Assembly: GCA_945957365.1 (NCBI GenBank) | Contig: CAMFKI010000020.1 | Location: 1-64,000 of the forward strand | Reading direction: 5' to 3' | From: an uncultured Alphaproteobacteria bacterium | GTDB taxonomy: Bacteria > Pseudomonadota > Alphaproteobacteria > Rhizobiales > Aestuariivirgaceae | DNA: 64,000 nucleotides | In this document: one piece after another, positions 53,083-62,421 of the stretch | Layout of the letters: every line of letters starts with the position of its first letter | How positions within the stretch are numbered: the first letter of the stretch is position 1 | The notes under the pieces: model-generated | The model's database searches: none | The model's input: the letters and a program-made list of their open reading frames with translations, nothing else | Told to the model about the DNA's origin: nothing | Made by a program: the position numbers and the translations under genes

Positions 53083-54060
53083 TCACAGCGCGCGCGTGAG
53101 GATGCGCGCGTAAAGCCCAGGGTCGCAATTGCCGCCGGAGGCGATGACGCCGATGGCCTTGCCCTTCGTTGCGATCCTGCCTGCGAGCACGGCGGCGAGC
53201 GCCACGGCGCCGCCCGGTTCCAGCACGATCTTCAGCACTTCGAAGGCGAAGCGCACCGCCTCCGCCGCTTCGGCGTCACTGACCACCAGACCCTCGCCCA
53301 GCAGCCGCCGGTTGACAGCGAAGGTCATCTCGCCGGGCGCCACCGACATCAGCGCATCGCAGATCGAACCAGAAGCGCGCGGGTTCGTCTCGATCCTCCC
53401 ACTCTTCAGCGAGCGCGCATAATCGTCGAAGCCAGCGGGCTCGACCGAATGCACCAGGGCCTGCGGCTGCAATTCCGCCATGGCCAGCGCCACGCCCGCC
53501 GTCAGGCCGCCGCCCGAACAGCACACCAAGACGTCGTCGAGGCCGATGCCGCGGGCGGCCACCTCCTCCGCCAGTTCCAGCCCCGCCGTGCCCTGCCCGG
53601 CGATGATGTCGGCATGCTCGAAGGGCGGCACCAGCACGGCGTGGCGTTCCTTCACGTAGCGCGCCGCGATGTCCTCGCGCGATTGGGTGGCGCGGTCGTA
53701 GGTCACCACCTCGGCGCCGTAGGACTTGGTGTTCTCCTGCTTGATCATCGGCGTGTCGGCCGGCATCACGATGAGGGCCGGCAAGCCCTTGATCTGGGCC
53801 GCCGCCGCGACGCCCTGCGCGTGGTTGCCGGAGGAATAGGCGACGACCCCGCCCGGAGTCTTCCTGGCATCGAGCTTCGAGATCATGTTCCACGCCCCGC
53901 GGAACTTGAACGAACCGGTGCGCTGCAGGCATTCGGCCTTGATCAGGATGCGCCCGCCGGTGATGGCGTTGAGCTTCGGGGATTCGAGAACGGGCGTCTT
54001 CACGGCAAATCCCTCGATCCGCCGCGCGGCCTTCTCGATGTCCTTGAATTCCGGCAGCAT
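53083..54060 (-). CDS. threonine dehydratase (serine/threonine ammonia-lyase)
   Basis: A 325-residue fold-type II PLP enzyme. K52 (GSFKFRG) binds PLP, SSGNHAQG is the substrate/cofactor loop, and CSGGGLTAG holds the phosphate. The C-terminal regulatory ACT domain of biosynthetic IlvA is absent, so it is the short catabolic form converting threonine (or serine) to 2-oxobutyrate (pyruvate) and ammonia. It is divergent from the flavin dehydrogenase gene. Confidence 0.9.
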   Translation of the reverse strand: MLPEFKDIEKAARRIEGFAVKTPVLESPKLNAITGGRILIKAECLQRTGSFKFRGAWNMISKLDARKTPGGVVAYSSGNHAQGVAAAAQIKGLPALIVMPADTPMIKQENTKSYGAEVVTYDRATQSREDIAARYVKERHAVLVPPFEHADIIAGQGTAGLELAEEVAARGIGLDDVLVCCSGGGLTAGVALAMAELQPQALVHSVEPAGFDDYARSLKSGRIETNPRASGSICDALMSVAPGEMTFAVNRRLLGEGLVVSDAEAAEAVRFAFEVLKIVLEPGGAVALAAVLAGRIATKGKAIGVIASGGNCDPGLYARILTRAL

Positions 54061-54144
54061 GGGTCCCCGCAAAGTGTCGCTTTCAGCCAAGCATAGCCGA
54101 GACGAACCGGGATTTGCTAGAACCGGTTGAGCAACACGGAATCC

Positions 54145-56196
54145 ATGATGACCCGCGATCCCCGCTACGACATCCTTTTCGAGCCCGTCCGCATCGGCCC
54201 CCTCACCGCGCGCAACCGCTTCTACCAGGTGCCCCACTGCAACGGCATGGGCTACAAGGATCCCTCGGCTCTCGCCGCAATGCGCGGCATGAAGGCGGAG
54301 GGCGGCTGGGCCGTGGTCTGCACCGAGATGGTGGAAATCCACCACACCGCCGACGTCGCCCCCTTCATCGAACTCCGCCTGTGGGGCGACCAGGACATTC
54401 CCATGCTCGCCCGCATCGCCGAGAAGGTGCATGCGCATGGCTCGCTCGCCGGCATCGAGCTCTGCCATTCGGGCTATACCGCCAACAACCTGTGGAGCCG
54501 CGAGGTGCCGATGGCGGCCAGCCCCATGCCGGCGTCGAGCTACAACTACGACCCCGTGCAGGCGCGCGGCATGGACAAGGAGGATATCCGCAACCTCCGC
54601 CGTGCCCATCGCCAGGCCGCCCTGCGCTCCCGGGAGGCGGGCTTCGACCTCGTCTATGTGTATGCCGGCCACGGGCTCGGCATCTTCCAGCACTTCCTGT
54701 CGCGCGCCACCAACTTCCGCAGCGACGAATACGGCGGTTCGCTGGAAAACCGCGCCCGCCTGCTGCGCGAGGTGATCGCGGACACCAGGGATGCGGTGGG
54801 CGGCACCTGTGCCGTTCCGGTGCGCATCGCGATGAGCGAGTTCCAGGGCGCCTCCGGCCTCGAGCCGGCGGAGGTCGAGGATGCCATCGCCATGATGGCG
54901 GAGCTTCCCGACCTGTGGGACCTGTCGCTCTCCGACTGGTCCAAGGACAGCCAGACCTCGCGCTTTGCCGAGGAAGGCTTCCAGGAACCCTACATCAAGG
55001 GCGTCAAGAAGCTCACCACCAAGCCCGTGGTCGGCGTCGGGCGTTACACCTCGCCCGACACCATGGTGCGGGTGATCAGGCAGGGGATCATGGACATGAT
55101 CGGCGCGGCGCGGCCGTCGATCGCCGACCCCTTCCTGCCCAACAAGATCCGTGACGGCCGCCTCGACGACATCCGCGAATGCATCGGCTGCAATGTCTGC
55201 GTCACCCACGACTACACCATGACGCCGCTGCGCTGCACCCAGAACCCGTCGATGGGCGAGGAATGGCGGCGCGGCTGGCACCCGGAGCTGATCCGCCCCC
55301 GGGAGGAGGACAAGCACATCCTCGTCGTCGGCGCCGGCCCCGCCGGCCTCGAGGCCGCCCGCGCGCTGGGCCAGCGCGGCTATCAGGTGACGCTCGCCGA
55401 CAAGGCATCCGAGGCCGGCGGCCGCGTGGCGCGAGAATGCCGCCTGCCGGGCCTTTCGGCCTGGGGCCGGGTGCGCGACTGGCGCCTGCTGCAGCTCAAC
55501 AAGCTTCCCAACGTCCAGCTCTATCTCGAAAGCGAGATGACGCCCGAAACCGTCACCGAACTCGGCGCCGACCACGTGCTGGTCGCCACCGGCTCGGAGT
55601 GGCTGCGCGATCTCACCGGCCGCCACCTGCTGGCTCCCGTCAGCTTTGATGCGGCCCATGACGTGTTGACCCCCGACGACCTGATGGCAGGCCAACGCCC
55701 GCGCAGCAGGGACGTGGTGATCTACGACGACGACCACTATTACATGGGCGGCGTTCTCGCCGAACTGCTGACGCGCGAAGGTTGCAGGGTCACGCTCGTC
55801 ACCCCGGCCCCCGTCGCCTCGGCCTTCACCAAGGCCTCGCTCGAACAGAAGGCGATCCAGGCGCGGCTGCTCGGCCAGGGCATTCGCATCATCGCCAACC
55901 AGGCTGTGGTGGGCATCGGTGAAGGCCATGTCAGCCTCGAATGCGTGTTCACCGGGGAATTGTCGCGGATCGATGCGGGCTCGGTGGTGCTGGTGACGGC
56001 CCGCCGCCCCATCGACGGGTTGTGGCAGGCGCTGGCGCCGGCGGGGGTTCCGGTGAGCCGGGCGGGCGATTGCTACGGCCCCTCGACCATCGCGGCAGCG
56101 GTTCATTCCGGCCGCCGCTTTGCCGAGAATTTCGGCAGGCCGGAGCCGGATTTCCTCGAAATTCCCTTCCGCCGCGAGGTGACTGCCCTGAGCTGA
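54145..56196 (+). CDS. Old Yellow Enzyme-type FMN/4Fe-4S/FAD dehydrogenase
   Basis: About 683 residues from the ATG at 54145; a TTG at 54127 adds six. Residues 1-345 are a TIM-barrel Old Yellow Enzyme domain (FYQVPHCNGMG, GGSLENRARL, FMN site), followed by CIGCNVC...RC, cysteines for a 4Fe-4S cluster, and a C-terminal two-part pyridine-nucleotide domain (VVGAGPAGLEAARALG). This is the layout of trimethylamine and dimethylamine dehydrogenases and N-methylproline demethylase. The substrate is probably a methylated amine. Confidence 0.85.
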   Translation: MMTRDPRYDILFEPVRIGPLTARNRFYQVPHCNGMGYKDPSALAAMRGMKAEGGWAVVCTEMVEIHHTADVAPFIELRLWGDQDIPMLARIAEKVHAHGSLAGIELCHSGYTANNLWSREVPMAASPMPASSYNYDPVQARGMDKEDIRNLRRAHRQAALRSREAGFDLVYVYAGHGLGIFQHFLSRATNFRSDEYGGSLENRARLLREVIADTRDAVGGTCAVPVRIAMSEFQGASGLEPAEVEDAIAMMAELPDLWDLSLSDWSKDSQTSRFAEEGFQEPYIKGVKKLTTKPVVGVGRYTSPDTMVRVIRQGIMDMIGAARPSIADPFLPNKIRDGRLDDIRECIGCNVCVTHDYTMTPLRCTQNPSMGEEWRRGWHPELIRPREEDKHILVVGAGPAGLEAARALGQRGYQVTLADKASEAGGRVARECRLPGLSAWGRVRDWRLLQLNKLPNVQLYLESEMTPETVTELGADHVLVATGSEWLRDLTGRHLLAPVSFDAAHDVLTPDDLMAGQRPRSRDVVIYDDDHYYMGGVLAELLTREGCRVTLVTPAPVASAFTKASLEQKAIQARLLGQGIRIIANQAVVGIGEGHVSLECVFTGELSRIDAGSVVLVTARRPIDGLWQALAPAGVPVSRAGDCYGPSTIAAAVHSGRRFAENFGRPEPDFLEIPFRREVTALS

Positions 56197-56245
56197 CGCG
56201 GAGCCGCCCCATTCCTGCCGAACAAGGGCACTAGACTTTACGCAG

Positions 56246-56260
56246 TTAAGTCGCCATTTA
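56246..56260 (+). promoter_or_regulatory. near-consensus CtrA-type box upstream of ldt
   Basis: TTAA-N7-TTTA lies 46 bp upstream of the L,D-transpeptidase start, one base short of the TTAA-N7-TTAA consensus. The spacing is right for promoter control. Since an exact box is in front of hpt and the giant gene, cell-cycle control of wall enzymes is conceivable. Confidence 0.35.
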
Positions 56261-56306
56261 CCCAACTCGACCAGTGTAAAAACGCCTAGTTCAAGGGGAT
56301 CATCCA

Positions 56307-57599
56307 GTGCTGTCGCGTCGCGCCTTCAATCGCAGCCTTTTTGCCATGGGCAGTCTTCTGGCCATGGGAGCGGCCGCATTTGGCCAGGACACCGTGGTCA
56401 CCAGCACGCTTGCCACGCCCGCCCCGGGCAAGCCGTCCAAGACCGGCAAGGCCAACAGCCTCGCCACCCAGACGGAGATCGTCGAGGGCCAGAACCAGGC
56501 GCCCATGCTGACCCCCAATTCGGCCTCCTCGCTGCAGGGCGCCATCAGCATGTATGAGGAAATCGTCACCGGTGGCGGCTGGGAACCCCTTCCCAACCGG
56601 CCGCTGAAGAAGGGCGCGAAGGGTGCTCCCGTCATCGCGCTCCGCCAGCGCCTGGTGCGCGAGAACTACCTGTCCTTCGACACGCTCTCGAACGCCGATG
56701 CCGACGTCTACGACAGCGACATGGTCGATGCGGTGAAGGCCTTCCAGATCAATCACGGCATCCTGCCCTCGGGCCAGGTGGCGGAGAAGACCATCGCCGA
56801 GCTCAACGTGCCCGCCGACACGCGGCTTGGCGCGCTGCGAGAGAACCTGCCGCGCGTCGATGCCTATGCCAAGGACCTGACGGGGCAATATGCGATCCTC
56901 GTCAACATCCCCGCCGCCCAGCTCGAGACGGTGGAGGACGGCCACGTCTATTCGCGCCACAACATTGTGGTCGGCAAGCTCGAACGGCCCTCGCCGACGC
57001 TCGCCAGCAAGGTGAGCGACATCAACTTCAATCCCTACTGGAAGATCCCGGCCTCGATCGTCGAGAAGGACATCGTGCCGAAATACATGGCGGACCCGAG
57101 CTATCTCCAGCAGATGGACATCCGCATCTTCGACGGCGTCGACGGCCCCGAGATCGATCCCACCCTGATCGACTGGACCACCACGCCGCCCGACCGCTAC
57201 TTCTTCCGCCAGGAGCCCGGCCCACACAATTCGCTGGGTGCGGTGAAGATCAACTTCCCCAACAAGTTCATGGTCTACATGCACGACACGCCGCACCGCG
57301 AGCTGTTCGGGCGCAACGTGCGCTTCGAAAGCTCGGGCTGCGTGCGCATCGACCAGGTGCAGACCGTGGTGAAGTGGATCCTCGACCGCACGCATGCGCC
57401 GCTGGACGAGGCCACCTACCAGAACCTCACCACCACGACCGAGCAGTACGAGCAGCCCATCGACGGCGGGCCGGACGTACGCTGGATGTATCTGACCGCT
57501 TGGGCCACCGATGACGGACGGGTCAACTTCCGCCCCGACATCTATGGTCTCGACGGCACCGACTTCATCTTCGGACAGCCGCAGCCCAAGACCTACTGA
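56307..57599 (+). CDS. YcbB-type L,D-transpeptidase
   Basis: A 430-residue protein from a GTG start with AAGGGG upstream. A Tat-like or Sec signal (SRRAFNRSLFAMGSLLAMGA) is followed by a disordered stretch, a peptidoglycan-binding domain (about 100-165), and a YkuD catalytic domain with HDTPHRELF and SSGCVRI, whose nucleophile is about Cys345. It makes 3-3 crosslinks between meso-diaminopimelate residues or attaches proteins to the wall. Rhizobiales rely on such crosslinks for polar growth. Confidence 0.9.
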   Translation: MLSRRAFNRSLFAMGSLLAMGAAAFGQDTVVTSTLATPAPGKPSKTGKANSLATQTEIVEGQNQAPMLTPNSASSLQGAISMYEEIVTGGGWEPLPNRPLKKGAKGAPVIALRQRLVRENYLSFDTLSNADADVYDSDMVDAVKAFQINHGILPSGQVAEKTIAELNVPADTRLGALRENLPRVDAYAKDLTGQYAILVNIPAAQLETVEDGHVYSRHNIVVGKLERPSPTLASKVSDINFNPYWKIPASIVEKDIVPKYMADPSYLQQMDIRIFDGVDGPEIDPTLIDWTTTPPDRYFFRQEPGPHNSLGAVKINFPNKFMVYMHDTPHRELFGRNVRFESSGCVRIDQVQTVVKWILDRTHAPLDEATYQNLTTTTEQYEQPIDGGPDVRWMYLTAWATDDGRVNFRPDIYGLDGTDFIFGQPQPKTY

Positions 57600-57713
57600 G
57601 ACAGAGCTCCTTCTCCCGCCGGTTGGGTGAAACACTAGGCATTCTCACAGCTTGCAGGCCTGCCGCCGCCGCCGTAGCGTGGCCGCAACCCAAAGCCACA
57701 TATGGGATAGCCG

Positions 57714-58547
57714 ATGACCCGCAGCTACTACGCGCCCCAGGGCGGCCACCCGCCGCAGACCGAACTGCTCACCGGACGCGCGGTGTTCACCGAAGCCTAT
57801 GCGGTGATCCCCAAGGGCGTGATGCGCGACATCGTGACGAGCGTGCTGCCCTTCTGGGACGACACCCGCGCCTGGGTCATCGCCCGCCCGCTCTCCGGCT
57901 TCGCCGAGACCTTCTCGCAATACGTCATGGAAGTCGCACCCGGCGGCGGCAGCGACAAGCCGGAGCCCTCCAAGCAGGCCGAGGGCGTGCTGTTCGTGGT
58001 CGAAGGCCACATTGCGCTGACGCTCGACGGCTGGCGCCATGAGTTGAAGCCCGGCGGTTATGCCTACCTGGCGCCGGGCGTGCACTGGGCGCTGCGCAAT
58101 GAATCCAACGCGCCGGCGCGCTTCCACTGGGTGCGCAAGGCCTATGAGGCGGTCGAGGGGCTCCACGCGCCGGAATCCTTCGTCACCTCCGACCTCGAGG
58201 TGAAGCCTCACGCCATGCCGGGGACCGATGGCAAGTGGTCGACCACGCGCTTCGTCGACCCCGCCGACGTCCGCCACGACATGCATGTCAACATCGTCAC
58301 CTTCGAACCGGGTGCCGTCATCCCCTTCGCCGAGACGCATGTGATGGAACACGGCCTCTACGTCCTCGAAGGCAAGGCCGTCTACCGCCTCAACCGGGAC
58401 TGGGTAGAGGTCGAGGCGGGCGACTTCATGTGGCTGCGCGCCTTCTGCCCGCAAGCCTGCTACGCCGGCGGCCCCGGCCGCTTCCGCTACCTGCTCTACA
58501 AGGACGTGAACCGTCATATGAAGCTCAGCGGTCCCTTCAGCAAGTGA
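57714..58547 (+). CDS. allE: (S)-ureidoglycine aminohydrolase, bicupin
   Basis: A 277-residue double cupin that matches the UGHY/YlbA family in length and sequence. The second cupin carries the metal site in PGAVIPFAETHVMEHGLYVL (Glu and His ligands), with a glutamine ligand further on. The enzyme removes ammonia from ureidoglycine in the allantoin/purine breakdown path. No other allantoin gene is nearby. Confidence 0.85.
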   Translation: MTRSYYAPQGGHPPQTELLTGRAVFTEAYAVIPKGVMRDIVTSVLPFWDDTRAWVIARPLSGFAETFSQYVMEVAPGGGSDKPEPSKQAEGVLFVVEGHIALTLDGWRHELKPGGYAYLAPGVHWALRNESNAPARFHWVRKAYEAVEGLHAPESFVTSDLEVKPHAMPGTDGKWSTTRFVDPADVRHDMHVNIVTFEPGAVIPFAETHVMEHGLYVLEGKAVYRLNRDWVEVEAGDFMWLRAFCPQACYAGGPGRFRYLLYKDVNRHMKLSGPFSK

Positions 58548-58643
58548 CGTTCAAAGATATACAATTGATGTTTTAAACATCACTCTTGACGGATAGGACG
58601 TGGATAACTAGATTCCGCGTCAGTCAACCGTCCTGTGCCCGCC

Positions 58644-58910
58644 ATGATCACCTCCGCCCAGATCCGCGCCGCCCGTGCCCTGCTTGGCATGGACCAGCGC
58701 ATGCTGGCGGAGAAGGCCGGCCTGTCGCTTCCCACGATCCAGCGCATGGAGGCCAGTGATGGCCAGGTGCGTGGCGTGGTCGACAGCCTCGTGAAGGTGG
58801 TTCAGGCGCTCGAGACGGCGGGGATCGAACTCATCGGCGACAACGCGCCGAGCAGCGGAGGCGGGCGCGGCGTGCGCTTCCGCGAGGCCAAGGCGCCGCC
58901 CAACAACTGA
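58644..58910 (+). CDS. XRE-family transcriptional regulator
   Basis: An 88-residue protein from the ATG at 58644. The helix-turn-helix is ALLGMDQRMLAEKAGLSLPT, followed by a dimerisation helix and a glycine-rich tail. Single-domain XRE regulators like this commonly precede a SulP transporter in alphaproteobacteria, as here (24 bp), and probably control it. Confidence 0.8.
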   Translation: MITSAQIRAARALLGMDQRMLAEKAGLSLPTIQRMEASDGQVRGVVDSLVKVVQALETAGIELIGDNAPSSGGGRGVRFREAKAPPNN

Positions 58911-58934
58911 GTCACGAAAACGGGGCCATCACCG

Positions 58935-60659
58935 ATGTCCGTTCAGACCGCTTTGCCCGCCACCCCGCAAGCCTCGAAGGCTGCGAGCTTCGCCGAGCTG
59001 TTCACGCCCAAACTGGTGACGGTGCTGCGCGAGGGCTACACCCTCAAGAACCTCCGCGCCGACGCGCTCTCGGGCCTCACCGTCGCCATCGTGGCGCTGC
59101 CGCTGTCGATGGCCATCGCCATCGCCTCCGGCGCGTCACCCGCGCAAGGGCTGTACACTGCGGCGGTGGGCGGCTTCCTCGTCTCGCTGCTCGGCGGTTC
59201 GCGCTTCCAGATCGGCGGGCCGGCGGGTGCCTTCATCGTGCTGGTGTCGGCGACCGCCGCCCAGCACGGCATGGACGGGCTGATCCTCGCCACCTTCATG
59301 TCCGGCCTCCTGCTGGCGGCGGTGGGATTCCTGAGGCTCGGCACCTTCATCAAGTTCATTCCCTTCCCGGTCACGGTGGGCTTCACAGCAGGCATCGCCG
59401 TCATCATCTTCGCCAGCCAGATCAAGGACCTGCTCGGCCTCACGCTCAGCGTGCCGGAACCCGGGCCGCTGCTGCAGAAGATCCCGGTGCTGGTGAATGC
59501 GCTGCCCACAATTTCGCCCTGGGCCGTGGCGCTGTCCTTCGGAACGGCGGGCATCATCGTCGGGCTCAAGAAATTGCGGCCGCACTGGCCCGGCATGCTG
59601 ATCGCCGTCGCCATCGCCGCCTTCATCACCTGGAAGCTCAATCTCGACGTCACCACCATCGGTTCCAAGTTCGGCGGCATCCCCTCGACCCTGCCCGCCC
59701 CGAAACTGCCGAACCTGTCGCCCTCGAAGATGATCGAGGTGCTCCCGGCCGCCCTGTCCTTCACGCTGCTCGGCGCCATCGAGTCGCTGCTCTCCGCCGT
59801 CGTCGCAGACGGCATGACCGGCCGCCGCCATCGCTCCAACTGCGAACTCGTGGCCCAGGGTGCCGCCAATATCGGGTCGGCGCTGTTCGGCGGCTTCTGC
59901 GTCACCGGAACGATCGCCCGCACCGCCACCAACGTGCGCTCCGGCGCGCACGGGCCCGTATCGGGCATGTTGCATGCGGTGTTCATCCTGATCTTCATGG
60001 CGGTCGCCGCGCCACTGGCGGCCTTCATCCCGCTCGCGTCGCTCGCGGGCGTGCTGGCAGTCGTCTCCTGGAACATGATCGAGAAGCCGGCCATCGCCGT
60101 TCTCGTGCGCTCCGGCTGGGGCGACGTCGCGGTGCTCGCCGCCACCTTCTTCCTCACCATCTTCCGCGACCTGACGGAGGCGATCGTCGTCGGCTTCGCG
60201 CTGGGCTCGGTGCTGTTCATCCACCGCATGTCGAAGGCCACCGCGGTCGAGACCCACACGCCCTTCGTCGGCGAGGACGTGGCCGATTCGAGCCTGCCGC
60301 GCGGCGGCTATGACGAGGCCCTGGCCGCCAACCCGGAGATCGTGGTCTATCGCATCACCGGTGCCTTCTTCTTCGGCGCCGCGGCCTCGATCGCCTCGGT
60401 GCTCGACCGTATCCAGGACACCCACAAGGCGCTGATCGTCGATTTCGCCGCCGTGCCCTTCCTCGACTCGACGGGCGCCAACGTCATGGAAGGCCTTGCC
60501 CACAAGGCGGCGAAGCGCGGCGTCAGGCTGTTCGTCAGCGCCGCCAATACCGACGTGCGGCGGAGCCTGCTCGCCCACGGGGTGCGGCCGCCCGGCGTCG
60601 GCTTCGCGGCGAGCATCGAGGATGCCCTCACCCAGTACGGCGAGAGCGCTTCCGATTGA
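58935..60659 (+). CDS. SulP-family anion transporter
   Basis: A 574-residue protein with about 14 membrane spans: ASGASPAQGLYTAAVGGFL, GPAGAFIVLVS and AIESLLSAVVADGMTG are the characteristic substrate-site segments. A C-terminal STAS domain (residues about 460-570) regulates it. SulP proteins import sulfate or bicarbonate, often with sodium or protons. The gene runs 32 bases into the end of the opposing glycosyltransferase gene. Confidence 0.88.
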   Translation: MSVQTALPATPQASKAASFAELFTPKLVTVLREGYTLKNLRADALSGLTVAIVALPLSMAIAIASGASPAQGLYTAAVGGFLVSLLGGSRFQIGGPAGAFIVLVSATAAQHGMDGLILATFMSGLLLAAVGFLRLGTFIKFIPFPVTVGFTAGIAVIIFASQIKDLLGLTLSVPEPGPLLQKIPVLVNALPTISPWAVALSFGTAGIIVGLKKLRPHWPGMLIAVAIAAFITWKLNLDVTTIGSKFGGIPSTLPAPKLPNLSPSKMIEVLPAALSFTLLGAIESLLSAVVADGMTGRRHRSNCELVAQGAANIGSALFGGFCVTGTIARTATNVRSGAHGPVSGMLHAVFILIFMAVAAPLAAFIPLASLAGVLAVVSWNMIEKPAIAVLVRSGWGDVAVLAATFFLTIFRDLTEAIVVGFALGSVLFIHRMSKATAVETHTPFVGEDVADSSLPRGGYDEALAANPEIVVYRITGAFFFGAAASIASVLDRIQDTHKALIVDFAAVPFLDSTGANVMEGLAHKAAKRGVRLFVSAANTDVRRSLLAHGVRPPGVGFAASIEDALTQYGESASD

Positions 60660-62421
60660 GCGGCCGGGCCGATGACAGGCCGTGCTCGGTCTTGTTCCAG
60701 TGGAAGGGGCTGGCGATGAACTGCCACAGGGCCAGCCACGCCGCGGCTGACATCAGCATCCAGTAGACCGGCATGGTGGCGAGCGTCAGCCAGTTCACCC
60801 TGCCGCGCGCCAGCAATGCGCGCCGCGTCAGCGCGATCGAGACGGCATAGCCTGCAACCAGCACCAGGAAGTTCAGGCCCGCGAGCAGCAGCACGGCCAG
60901 CCCCGCGCCCTTCGGGACTTCGGGATGGAGCACATAGGCGACAAGCGTCGCCACCATGCACAGGGGATGCAGCAGCGCCGATGCGAAGATGCCCAGCGTC
61001 AGCGCCTGTGCCGTCCAGAAGCCGGACGGCCCGACCTCGCGCATGAAGACCAGCGGCTCGCGCATGTGCACGAACCATGTCATCAGGAAGCCCTTGAGCC
61101 AGCGGGCGCGCTGGCGCAGCCAGTTGCCGAGCCGCGTGTTCGCCTCCTCGTGGGTGAAGCTGTCGAGCATCTCCGTGTCATAGCCGAACCGCGCCAGCCG
61201 AAGCCCGAGGTCGGCGTCCTCGGTCACGTTGTAGGGGTCCCACCCGCCCACGCTGCGCAGCACGTCCATGCGGAAATGGTTGGATGTCCCGCCCAGCGGC
61301 AGCGGCAGCCGGTGATTGGCCAGCACCTTGAGCAGCACCCCGAACAGGGTTGCATACTCGGCGGCGAACTGCCGGGTGAGCCAGTTTTCATTGGGATTGT
61401 AGAAGCTGAGCTGGGCCTGCAGGCAGGCGAGTTCGGCGGGCGCTGCCGCAAAGCGCCGCGCCGCCTTGAGGAGCTGGTCACGCTCCGGAATGTCTTCCGC
61501 GTCATAGATGGTGACGAGGGTTCCGCGGCAGAACTGCAGCGCGAAGTTCAGTGCCCGCGGCTTGGTCTGCGGCAGGCCCGCGGGTACGACGATCACCTCG
61601 ACCCGCGGATCGGGCCTGAGCCCGGCCACGGCGCGCTGCATCAGCACGTCCTCCTCCTCGAGGATCAGCTTGATGTCGAGCTTGTCCGCAGGATAGCGCA
61701 GCCGGCGTAAAGCGCCGGTCAGTTGGCCGAGCACCGACACCTCGCGGAACAGCGGCACCAGTACTGAATAGACGGGAAGATCCGCGTCATCGAGTTCGGG
61801 CGGCTCCGCCTCCGCCTGTCTCGCCACCGGCGGCAACAGGCACAGGACCCGCAGGGCCACGACGCCGAGGAAGAAGCCGCCGCTCAGCGCCGCCATCAGG
61901 GTGAGGAATGTGGCCGGGCGCAGGACCGCGCCGGCGAGCGCGATGGCGCAGCCGGCCAGCAGCAGGCCGAAGCCCTGCTCCGGCGTCAGCCTGCGGCTGG
62001 CGGAGAACATGGGCCAGGCTCTCGCCAGCCCGCCGGTCGCCGCCTGCAGCAGGGTCCGGCCATGCACCGCGCGCGCCGCCGCCAGCAGGTCCACGGTTTC
62101 GGCATAGCCGATGATCCCCAGCCCCCGCGCCCGGGCGAGCCGCAGCCCCCATTCGCCACAGGCCACGTGGAACACGACGCCCGGCAGGCTCACCGCGCGG
62201 ATGACCCTTTCGCGCAGGGCAAGATCCAGTTCGTCGCGCGGCAGGCGGCGCAGCAGGTCGCAGAGCGCCTCGCGGGTGAGACGGGGCAAGACTTCGCCGT
62301 CACCCCCCGCTATGATGATCGGGCTCGCGGATGACTCGCCGAAACCTTGGTGTTCGAATTCCGAAAGCACCGCTCTACCTGCCAATGGCCGAGTAATGCG
62401 ACGTAACGTAAAGTTTGCCAC
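60628..62421 (-). CDS. family-2 glycosyltransferase, membrane-bound
   Basis: A 597-residue protein from a GTG at 62421 (an internal start is possible). A soluble N-terminal part with YAETVDLLAAAR is followed by two membrane helices, a GT2 domain with LYDAED-type aspartates (IYDAED), the base in VTEDADLG, and the QRARW motif, and then a C-terminal block of helices. The arrangement is that of processive or long-chain synthases such as cellulose synthase-like or polysaccharide chain enzymes. The product is unknown. The 5' end overlaps the divergent binding-protein gene by 26 bases. Confidence 0.8.
   Translation of the reverse strand: MANFTLRRITRPLAGRAVLSEFEHQGFGESSASPIIIAGGDGEVLPRLTREALCDLLRRLPRDELDLALRERVIRAVSLPGVVFHVACGEWGLRLARARGLGIIGYAETVDLLAAARAVHGRTLLQAATGGLARAWPMFSASRRLTPEQGFGLLLAGCAIALAGAVLRPATFLTLMAALSGGFFLGVVALRVLCLLPPVARQAEAEPPELDDADLPVYSVLVPLFREVSVLGQLTGALRRLRYPADKLDIKLILEEEDVLMQRAVAGLRPDPRVEVIVVPAGLPQTKPRALNFALQFCRGTLVTIYDAEDIPERDQLLKAARRFAAAPAELACLQAQLSFYNPNENWLTRQFAAEYATLFGVLLKVLANHRLPLPLGGTSNHFRMDVLRSVGGWDPYNVTEDADLGLRLARFGYDTEMLDSFTHEEANTRLGNWLRQRARWLKGFLMTWFVHMREPLVFMREVGPSGFWTAQALTLGIFASALLHPLCMVATLVAYVLHPEVPKGAGLAVLLLAGLNFLVLVAGYAVSIALTRRALLARGRVNWLTLATMPVYWMLMSAAAWLALWQFIASPFHWNKTEHGLSSARPLNRKRSRRTG

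Noticed and set aside
57602..57625. possible third copy of the nested-palindrome repeat
   Set aside because: Only a CTCCTTCTCCCG stretch matches; the inverted partners are absent.
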